From Microbacterium galbinum (lineage in GTDB: Bacteria > Actinomycetota > Actinomycetes > Actinomycetales > Microbacteriaceae), in the NCBI RefSeq assembly GCF_023101185.1, contig NZ_CP078077.1, positions 2,695,630-2,759,629 of the forward strand: 64,000 nucleotides of DNA. Direction: 5' to 3'. Of the stretch, positions 58,408-64,000 are shown piece after piece. The position numbers were made by a program, and so were the translations under genes. The notes under the pieces are model-generated. The model was not told the DNA's origin. It did not search any database and saw only the letters and a program-made list of their open reading frames with translations. Position 1 is the stretch's first letter, and every line of letters starts with the position of its first letter.

Positions 58408-58587
58408 TCAACCGCTCTTGCGTCGGAACTCGCGCCGCGTCTGCGGGGCCGCACCGCCGTGGACGGCGGAATCGCCATCCAGGTGGGACTCGCCCTGGCG
58501 GTGCTGCGCGTTCTTCTTCTCGAGCGCTTCCTTGAACTTGCGCTTCATCTCCTCGGAGGAGGAGGTGGCGCCTTCTTCGGTGCTCAT
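58408..58587 (-). CDS. DUF5302 small protein
   Basis: A 59-residue charged protein, too short for usual gene cut-offs. It reads MSTEEGATSSSEEMKRKFKE at the start and ends RREFRRKSG. The central FKEALEKKNAQHRQGESHLDG and SAVHGG blocks match actinobacterial DUF5302 proteins as I remember them. The ATG at 58587 lies seven bases after TAGGCT, so the mRNA should be leaderless. The function of the family is unknown. It is followed by the terminator shared with dctA. Confidence 0.85.
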   Translation of the reverse strand: MSTEEGATSSSEEMKRKFKEALEKKNAQHRQGESHLDGDSAVHGGAAPQTRREFRRKSG

Positions 58588-58594
58588 GTCCGCC

Positions 58595-58600
58595 AGCCTA
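58595..58600 (-). promoter_or_regulatory. -10 element of DUF5302 gene (leaderless)
   Basis: TAGGCT on the minus strand ends seven bases before the ATG at 58587. It overlaps the end of the upstream DedA gene. Confidence 0.5.
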
Positions 58601-59209
58601 GGCCACCGGCGTCTCGTCCGGGAGGTCTCGCCTGCTGCGGCGCGTGATCAGATCGATGAGCAGACCGAGACCGATCGCCACCGCGACCGACACGGGGACC
58701 GCCACGATCGGTCCGCCGGGGAGGACTGCGGCGACGGCCGCGCCGACCGAGGCCTGGTACACGGCCCATCCGAGTGCTGCCACGGTGACCAGGGCGAGAT
58801 AGCGCGGAGGATGCACGCGGGACGCTCCGGCGACGAGGTTGATCGCGAGACGGGCGAACGGAACGAACCGTGCGGTGAAGAGAACCGTGGCCATCCCGCC
58901 GTCCAGTCTGCGGCGGGCCCAGTCGAGCGCCCGTCGGACGCGCGGCGCGCGCATCCACCCCCAGCGTTCGGTTCCGACGAAGCGCCCGATCAGGTAGCAC
59001 GCGATGTCGCCGAGAGCCGCCGCGGCTGCGGCGCAGGCGATGACGGCCCAGAGCGGGGGAGCGCCCGTCGAGACGGATGCCGCCCCCATAGCCGTCACCG
59101 CGACCTCTCCGGGGATCACCACCAGGAAGGCGTCACCGAACACGAGAAGGCACATGACCGCGAGCGCCCAGGGGCCGGCGAGGACATCGGCGAGGAGATC
59201 GGTGGGCAC
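58598..59209 (-). CDS. DedA family membrane protein
   Basis: A 203-residue DedA/SNARE-associated-type protein with about five helices. FGDAFLVVIPGEVAVTAMGA and GDIACYLIGRFVGTERWGWMR are the first family blocks; TARFVPFARLAINLVAGASRVHPPRYL is the conserved re-entrant segment with the key Arg. DedA proteins are linked to recycling of undecaprenyl phosphate and membrane homeostasis. The GTG at 59209 has CACCGT seven bases upstream as a degenerate -10. It lies divergent from the glycosyltransferase fusion. Confidence 0.88.
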   Translation of the reverse strand: MPTDLLADVLAGPWALAVMCLLVFGDAFLVVIPGEVAVTAMGAASVSTGAPPLWAVIACAAAAAALGDIACYLIGRFVGTERWGWMRAPRVRRALDWARRRLDGGMATVLFTARFVPFARLAINLVAGASRVHPPRYLALVTVAALGWAVYQASVGAAVAAVLPGGPIVAVPVSVAVAIGLGLLIDLITRRSRRDLPDETPVA

Positions 59210-59349
59210 GTCCTCAACGGTGCCCTCCGACGGTGAACGGCAACTGAAATCCGGATAGCCGGTGACGGGCTTTCGTGCATCCGGTGAACATCTGGTGCGC
59301 GCCCCGTGAATCGGCCTCGACCGTCGATCCCTGCCTCCATCCTGGGGGT

Positions 59350-61296
59350 GTGAGAGTCGCGATCGTGACAGAGTCCTTCCTTCCGCACATGAACGGTGTG
59401 ACCGGATCCGTCCTGCAGATCCTGCGTCACCTCGAACGACACGGGCACGATGCCCACGTCATCGCCCCCGCCGCGAACGGGATGCCGCAGGACATGCACG
59501 GTGCCCCGATCGAGGCGATCCCGAGCCTCGCACTCCCGGGGTACCGCAACGTCCGCGTCGGCACATCGCCGGCCTCGCGTCTGGCGGTCTCCCTCCGGCG
59601 CTTCCGCCCGGACGTCGTGCACCTGGCGTCACCGTTCGCGCTGGGATGGCGGGGCGCGCTCGCCGCAGAACGGCTCGAGGTGGCGTCGGTCGCGGCCTAC
59701 CAGACCGACGTCGCGGCTTACACCGAGCGCTATCGCGTCGCCGCGACGACGGGGATCGCACAGACGCACATCGCCCGGCTCCATCGGCGCGCGACGCTGA
59801 CCCTCGCCCCCTCGTCGGATTCCGCCCGGCAACTCGAGCACCTCGGCGTCGACCGGATCCGCCGGTGGGGGAGAGGCGTCGACGCGGAACGCTTCCAGCC
59901 CGCACGCCGTGATGAGAGTCTGCGCGCCCGGTGGGGTGGGGAAGTCGTCATCGGGTACGTGGGCCGCCTCGCCCCGGAGAAGCAGGTCGAGGACCTCGTC
60001 GCTCTGCGTTCCCTCCCCGGCGCGCGCCTCGTCATCGTCGGAGACGGACCGAGCAGAGCGCGCCTGCAGGCGATGCTGCCGGATGCCGTCTTCCTCGGTC
60101 ACCTCGACGGCGATGCGCTCGCCACCGCCGTCGCCTCGTTCGACGTCTTCGTGCATCCCGGGGAGAGCGAGACCTTCGGACAGACGTTGCAGGAAGCGCA
60201 CGCGAGCGGTGTGCCCGTGGTGGCCACCGGTCGCGGCGGGCCCCTCGACCTCGTCCGGATGGGGATCGACGGATGGCTTTACCGCCCGGGAGACCTCGAC
60301 GACCTACGGATGCGGGTGGCCGACCTGGCGGGCGACGCGCGCAAACGCCGGGCGTTCGGTGAAGCCGGCCACGACGCGGTGCAGGAGCGTTCCTGGGACA
60401 GCGTGTGCGGACGACTCCTCGAGCACTTCGACGAGGCCCGCACGTTGAAGCGGGTCGACACCTCGCTCCGCGCTCGCCGCAGCATCCGGCCCGAGACGCC
60501 CCTGCCCGTCGTCCCCGCACGGTGGCAGAGGTACATCGCGCTCGGGGACTCCCTCACCGAGGGGCTGTGCGATCCCGCCCCCGACGGCGCGCTGCGCGGA
60601 TGGGCCGACCGCCTCGCCCTCCTGCTGGCCTCGCGGGGAGGGCTCCACTACGCCAATCTCGCCATCCGCTCCAAGCGGGTCGCCGATGTGTGCGGCCCTC
60701 AGCTGGACCGCGCCCTGCAACTCCGTCCCGACCTGGTCTCCGTGCTCATCGGTGCCAACGACCTGGTGAAGCACCGTGTCGACATCCCCGCGCTCGCCGC
60801 AGAGCTCGAGCGTGCGATCGTGCGTCTGCGGGCGACGGGAGCCACCGTCGTCCTCGTGACGCCGTTCCTGCCGGGTCGGCGTGCGGCGGCGATCTACACG
60901 GCCCGGTTCGCGGCGTTCGCCACGGCGCTCGGCGGCATCGCCGCGCGTACGGGCTCGGTGCTGATCGACACCGACCTGCACCCGGCGCTGCGCGAGCGCG
61001 AGCACTGGGGGGAGGACCTCGTGCACCTCAGCAGCAGTGGTCACCGCTTCCTGGCGTATCGCGCGGGCGAGATCCTCGGGGTTCCGCACGCCGAGGCCCT
61101 CGGCGCCCTCGACGCCTCACTGCACGAGCAGATCGACATCGGTACCGGACTGTGGTGGTCCCGCCATGCCCTGCCCTGGGTGTGGCGCCGGCTGCACGGC
61201 CGTGCAGCCGGCGACGGCCGTGTCGCGAAGCACGACGACTACGTCTACCTGGGGCGCTCGACGGCGCAGCGCGGCGTACCGGCGCGGCGGGGGTGA
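59350..61296 (+). CDS. Glycosyltransferase family 4 fused to SGNH/GDSL hydrolase
   Basis: A 648-residue two-enzyme fusion. Residues 1-385 form a GT-B glycosyltransferase of family 4: VRVAIVTESFLPHMNGVTGSV, IGYVGRLAPEKQ and the EX7E region HPGESETFGQTLQEA, close to mycobacterial MgtA-like mannosyltransferases. Residues 390-580 form an SGNH hydrolase with GDSLTEG (399-405), GANDLV (468-473) and DLVH (556-559). A polar tail follows. Coupled glycosylation and deacylation of an envelope glycolipid is a reasonable guess. The GTG at 59350 is chosen because CATCCT lies six bases upstream and homologues begin VRVAIVTESFLP; a frame from 59275 adds an unrelated segment. Confidence 0.88.
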   Translation: MRVAIVTESFLPHMNGVTGSVLQILRHLERHGHDAHVIAPAANGMPQDMHGAPIEAIPSLALPGYRNVRVGTSPASRLAVSLRRFRPDVVHLASPFALGWRGALAAERLEVASVAAYQTDVAAYTERYRVAATTGIAQTHIARLHRRATLTLAPSSDSARQLEHLGVDRIRRWGRGVDAERFQPARRDESLRARWGGEVVIGYVGRLAPEKQVEDLVALRSLPGARLVIVGDGPSRARLQAMLPDAVFLGHLDGDALATAVASFDVFVHPGESETFGQTLQEAHASGVPVVATGRGGPLDLVRMGIDGWLYRPGDLDDLRMRVADLAGDARKRRAFGEAGHDAVQERSWDSVCGRLLEHFDEARTLKRVDTSLRARRSIRPETPLPVVPARWQRYIALGDSLTEGLCDPAPDGALRGWADRLALLLASRGGLHYANLAIRSKRVADVCGPQLDRALQLRPDLVSVLIGANDLVKHRVDIPALAAELERAIVRLRATGATVVLVTPFLPGRRAAAIYTARFAAFATALGGIAARTGSVLIDTDLHPALREREHWGEDLVHLSSSGHRFLAYRAGEILGVPHAEALGALDASLHEQIDIGTGLWWSRHALPWVWRRLHGRAAGDGRVAKHDDYVYLGRSTAQRGVPARRG

Positions 61297-61312
61297 AATC
61301 GGGCGTCCCTGG

Positions 61313-61318
61313 TAGGGT
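61313..61318 (+). promoter_or_regulatory. -10 element of pnp
   Basis: TAGGGT lies about 245 bp before the start, so pnp has a long leader of roughly 235 bases. A GGCTGAC/GTCGGCC hairpin sits at its 5' end. Long structured leaders are where RNase III and PNPase control pnp in other bacteria. Confidence 0.5.
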
Positions 61319-61561
61319 TGGGGAGGCTGACCTGTGTCGGCCGGACAACTTCACATCGACTCATGGAGCGATCGGCGGAGGAGCTGGTCCCCTGTGGTGG
61401 GTTCCTCGGCAGACGTCATGTCGGGTGGCTTTCTACTGGTGGCCAGCGCAGGCGACATTCGCGAGAGTGCTCGCGCGCCCTTATCCTGCCGTTCCGCTCC
61501 TTCATGAACACGCTCGCGCGTCACACGGATTCGCGAGTCTAAACAAAGAAGGAGAGACCTC

Positions 61562-63838
61562 TTGGAAGGTCCTGAAATCACCGCCACCGAGGCCGTTCTC
61601 GACAACGGCCGCTTCGGCACCCGTACCATCCGCTTCGAGACCGGCCGCCTCGCGCAGCAGGCTCAGGGCGCAGTCGCCGCGTACCTCGACGGCGAGACCA
61701 TGCTCCTCTCGGCCACCAGCGCCGGCAAGCACCCGCGTGAGGGCTTCGACTTCTTCCCGCTGACGGTCGACGTCGAGGAGCGCTCCTACGCCGCCGGCAA
61801 GATCCCCGGCTCGTTCTTCCGTCGCGAGGGTCGTCCCTCCACCGAGGCGATCCTGGTCTGCCGTCTGATCGACCGTCCGCTGCGTCCGTCGTTCGTCGAC
61901 GGCCTGCGCAACGAGGTCCAGATCGTCATCACGGTCCTCTCGATCGCTCCGGGAGAGTTCTACGACGCTCTCGCGATCAACGCGGCATCCGCGTCGACGC
62001 AGATCTCGGGTCTCCCGTTCTCCGGCCCCGTCGCCGGTGTGCGCCTGGCGTTCATCCCCGGCCAGGGCGAGCACGCCGACCAGTGGGTCGCGTTCCCGAC
62101 GGCCGAGCAGGTCAGCGAGGCCGTGTTCGACCTCATCGTCGCCGGTCGCGTGGTCACCAAGGCCGACGGCACCGAAGACGTCGCGATCATGATGGTCGAG
62201 GCCGAGGCGACCGAGGGCAGCTGGAACCTCATCAAGGCGGGCGCCACCAAGCCCGACGAGGCCGTCGTCGCCCAGGGCCTCGAGGCCTCGAAGCCGTTCA
62301 TCGCGCAGCTCGTCAAGGCTCAGGCCGAGCTCGCCGCCACCGCGTCCAAGGAGCCGGGCGTGTACCCAGTCTTCCCGCCGTACTCGAGCGAGGTCTACGA
62401 CTTCGTCGCGGGTCGTGCGTACGACGAGCTGGTGAACGTCTACCAGATCGCCGACAAGACCGAGCGCCAGAACGCCGACGACGCGATCAAGGACCGCGTC
62501 AAGGCGGAGCTCATCGCGGCGACTGAGGCTGGTGAGCTGCCCGCTGGCGCACCCCTCGAGTTCTCGGGTGCGTACAAGTCGGTCACGAAGAAGATCGTCC
62601 GCGGTCGCATCCTCACCGAGAGCGTCCGCATCGACGGTCGTGGCCTGGCCGATATCCGTCCGCTCGACGCCGAGGTGCAGGTCATCCCGCGCGTGCACGG
62701 CTCCGCGATCTTCCAGCGCGGCGAGACCCAGATCATGGGCGTCACCACGCTGAACATGCTCAAGATGGAGCAGCAGATCGACTCGCTGTCGCCCACGACG
62801 AGCAAGCGCTACATGCACCACTACAACTTCCCGCCCTACTCGACCGGTGAGACCGGCCGCGTGGGTTCGCCGAAGCGTCGCGAGATCGGGCACGGCTTCC
62901 TCGCCGAGCGCGCACTCGTGCCGGTGCTGCCGAGCCGCGAGGAGTTCCCCTACGCGATCCGTCAGGTCTCGGAGGCGCTCAGCTCCAACGGTTCGACGTC
63001 GATGGGTTCCGTCTGCGCGTCGACCCTCTCGCTGCTGAACGCGGGTGTGCCGCTGCGCGCCCCCGTCGCCGGTATCGCGATGGGTCTCGTCTCCGACGAG
63101 GTCGACGGTGAGACCCGCTACGCCGCCCTCACCGACATCCTCGGTGCGGAGGACGCGCTCGGCGACATGGACTTCAAGGTCGCCGGTACCAGCGAGTTCG
63201 TCACGGCGATCCAGCTCGACACGAAGCTCGACGGCATCCCGTCGTCGGTGCTCGCGGGTGCGCTGACCCAGGCGCGCGACGCGCGTCTGACGATCCTCAA
63301 CGTCCTCAACGCCGCGATCGACGCGCCCGACGAGATGGCGCCGACCGCGCCGCGCGTCATCAGCGTCCAGATCCCGGTCGACAAGATCGGCGAGCTGATC
63401 GGCCCGAAGGGCAAGACGATCAACGCGATCCAGGACGAGACCGGCGCGCAGATCTCCATCGAGGAGGACGGCACCGTCTACATCGGCGCGACCGACGGCC
63501 CCTCGGCCGAGGCCGCCCGCGCTCAGGTCAACGCGATCGCCAACCCGACCAACCCGGAGGTCGGCGAGCAGTTCCTCGGCACCGTCGTGAAGATCGCCAC
63601 CTTCGGTGCGTTCGTCTCGCTGCTGCCCGGCAAGGACGGCCTGCTGCACGTCACCGAGGTACGCAAGCTCGCCGGTGGCAAGCGCGTCGAGAACGTCGAC
63701 GACGTGCTCTCGGTCGGTCAGAAGATCCTCGTGAAGATCACGAAGATCGACGACCGCGGCAAGCTCTCGCTCGAGCCCGTGATCGACGAGGCCCCCGCGG
63801 CCGACGCCGCTCCGGCCGCGGAGGCCGCGGCCGAGTAA
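61562..63838 (+). CDS. pnp: Polynucleotide phosphorylase (guanosine pentaphosphate synthetase)
   Basis: A 758-residue PNPase, the phosphorolytic 3'-5' exoribonuclease of the RNA degradosome. Two RNase PH domains are seen: residues 1-230 with [21 protein letters not shown], and 330-560 with [25 protein letters not shown] and [27 protein letters not shown] domain (about 595-655, [16 protein letters not shown]) and an S1 domain (about 665-735, [18 protein letters not shown]) follow, then an Ala/Glu-rich tail. The start is TTG at 61562 behind AAGGAGAG. Actinobacterial PNPases also make ppGpp precursors. Confidence 0.97.
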   Translation: MEGPEITATEAVLDNGRFGTRTIRFETGRLAQQAQGAVAAYLDGETMLLSATSAGKHPREGFDFFPLTVDVEERSYAAGKIPGSFFRREGRPSTEAILVCRLIDRPLRPSFVDGLRNEVQIVITVLSIAPGEFYDALAINAASASTQISGLPFSGPVAGVRLAFIPGQGEHADQWVAFPTAEQVSEAVFDLIVAGRVVTKADGTEDVAIMMVEAEATEGSWNLIKAGATKPDEAVVAQGLEASKPFIAQLVKAQAELAATASKEPGVYPVFPPYSSEVYDFVAGRAYDELVNVYQIADKTERQNADDAIKDRVKAELIAATEAGELPAGAPLEFSGAYKSVTKKIVRGRILTESVRIDGRGLADIRPLDAEVQVIPRVHGSAIFQRGETQIMGVTTLNMLKMEQQIDSLSPTTSKRYMHHYNFPPYSTGETGRVGSPKRREIGHGFLAERALVPVLPSREEFPYAIRQVSEALSSNGSTSMGSVCASTLSLLNAGVPLRAPVAGIAMGLVSDEVDGETRYAALTDILGAEDALGDMDFKVAGTSEFVTAIQLDTKLDGIPSSVLAGALTQARDARLTILNVLNAAIDAPDEMAPTAPRVISVQIPVDKIGELIGPKGKTINAIQDETGAQISIEEDGTVYIGATDGPSAEAARAQVNAIANPTNPEVGEQFLGTVVKIATFGAFVSLLPGKDGLLHVTEVRKLAGGKRVENVDDVLSVGQKILVKITKIDDRGKLSLEPVIDEAPAADAAPAAEAAAE

Positions 63839-63848
63839 TCGGCTCCGT

Positions 63849-63898
63849 ACGACGAGGCCCGGTGCCTTCCCGCAGGGGAGGGCATCGGGCCTCGTCGT
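63849..63898 (+). terminator. Terminator of pnp
   Basis: ACGACGAGGCCCG (63849-63861) and CGGGCCTCGTCGT (63886-63898) pair perfectly over 13 bp, with an inner TGCC/GGCA extension. TCTCGTG follows. Confidence 0.75.
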
Positions 63899-63904
63899 TC
63901 TCGT

Positions 63905-64000
63905 GATCGAACTGTTATGGGAAGTTTGCCCGCCGTTCCGTGGATTGGTCGGCGAGTTCGCCGGTTTCGCATACCCTCGAAGTACGCACCGGGGGGTGCA
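63905..64000 (+). other. Upstream region of an unseen downstream gene
   Basis: No reading frame starts here within the window. TACCCT at 63972-63977 could be a -10 for a gene beginning beyond the edge. Confidence 0.3.

Noticed and set aside
59275..59349. N-terminal extension of the glycosyltransferase from 59275
   Set aside because: The extra 25 residues are unlike family N-termini, while VRVAIVTESFLP at 59350 fits and has a -10-like hexamer six bases upstream.
43329..61296. The rpsO-pnp interval as an integrative or phage-derived island
   Set aside because: No integrase, transposase, tRNA attachment site, direct repeats or base-composition break were seen; genes look like ordinary actinobacterial metabolism.
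61504..61542. Short upstream frame [12 protein letters not shown] before pnp
   Set aside because: It lacks a ribosome binding site and shows no run of regulatory codons, so it cannot be supported as a leader peptide.

Overview
The window is a chromosomal segment of a high-G+C actinobacterium, most likely a Microbacteriaceae member close to Microbacterium. This placement is inferred from gene content: MEP-pathway genes interleaved with a site-2 protease, a fused TrpEG behind a Trp-rich leader, a CE1758/CE1759-type flavin pair, DUF5302, efeUOB, and a bacterial ProRS-NusA-YlxR-IF2-RbfA-TruB-RibF-S15-PNPase skeleton. I found no rRNA, tRNA, CRISPR array, transposase, integrase or phage gene. Every intergenic gap is shorter than 300 bp.

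Layout. 0-15.9 kb: asparaginase II, OsmC, an acyltransferase, a tandem-FKBP lipoprotein, dxr, an isolated murE, the Rip site-2 protease, trpEG with its attenuator, ispG, an AlaX-like editing protein, an RNB ribonuclease, an ICL/PEPM enzyme and proS. 16-27.8 kb: a LOG protein, nusA-ylxR-infB-rbfA, a LuxR-type regulator, mutY, truB, two small membrane proteins and ribF. 28-41.5 kb: a SNF2 helicase, pfkA, oligopeptidase B, a Pit phosphate transporter with a small partner, a metallophosphoesterase, aspA, an FAH hydrolase, PrsW, FKBP and YceI. 41.5-61.3 kb is the accessory part: MFS exporter, rpsO, a membrane protein with a small winged-helix regulator, a 2OG oxygenase, efeUOB, a serine hydrolase and acyltransferase pair, a flavin monooxygenase/reductase pair, an FAD oxidase, a CitA/CitB-type two-component system facing dctA, DUF5302, DedA and a glycosyltransferase-SGNH hydrolase fusion. 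The window closes with pnp and its terminator.

How the parts work together. dxr and ispG are two steps of isoprenoid synthesis. nusA, ylxR, infB, rbfA, truB, rpsO and pnp serve transcription, translation and RNA turnover. efeUOB is an iron uptake system under a visible iron-box-like palindrome. The two-component system probably senses C4-dicarboxylates for the divergent dctA. pit carries a three-unit PHO box in its shared upstream region.

The strongest regulatory signal is global. At least 21 genes have a TANNNT -10 hexamer ending exactly 6 or 7 bases before the start codon, which implies leaderless mRNAs and fixes many starts. The most interesting local signals are the trp attenuator, two mutually exclusive hairpins over the infB ribosome binding site, a 22-bp perfect inverted repeat between infB and rbfA, twin CTTTCC-N4-GGAAAG operators, a MurE with HHPR in place of DNPR, and the GT4-SGNH fusion. 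No single large novel system is evident. Gene functions were read from protein motifs by eye; no database search was possible.
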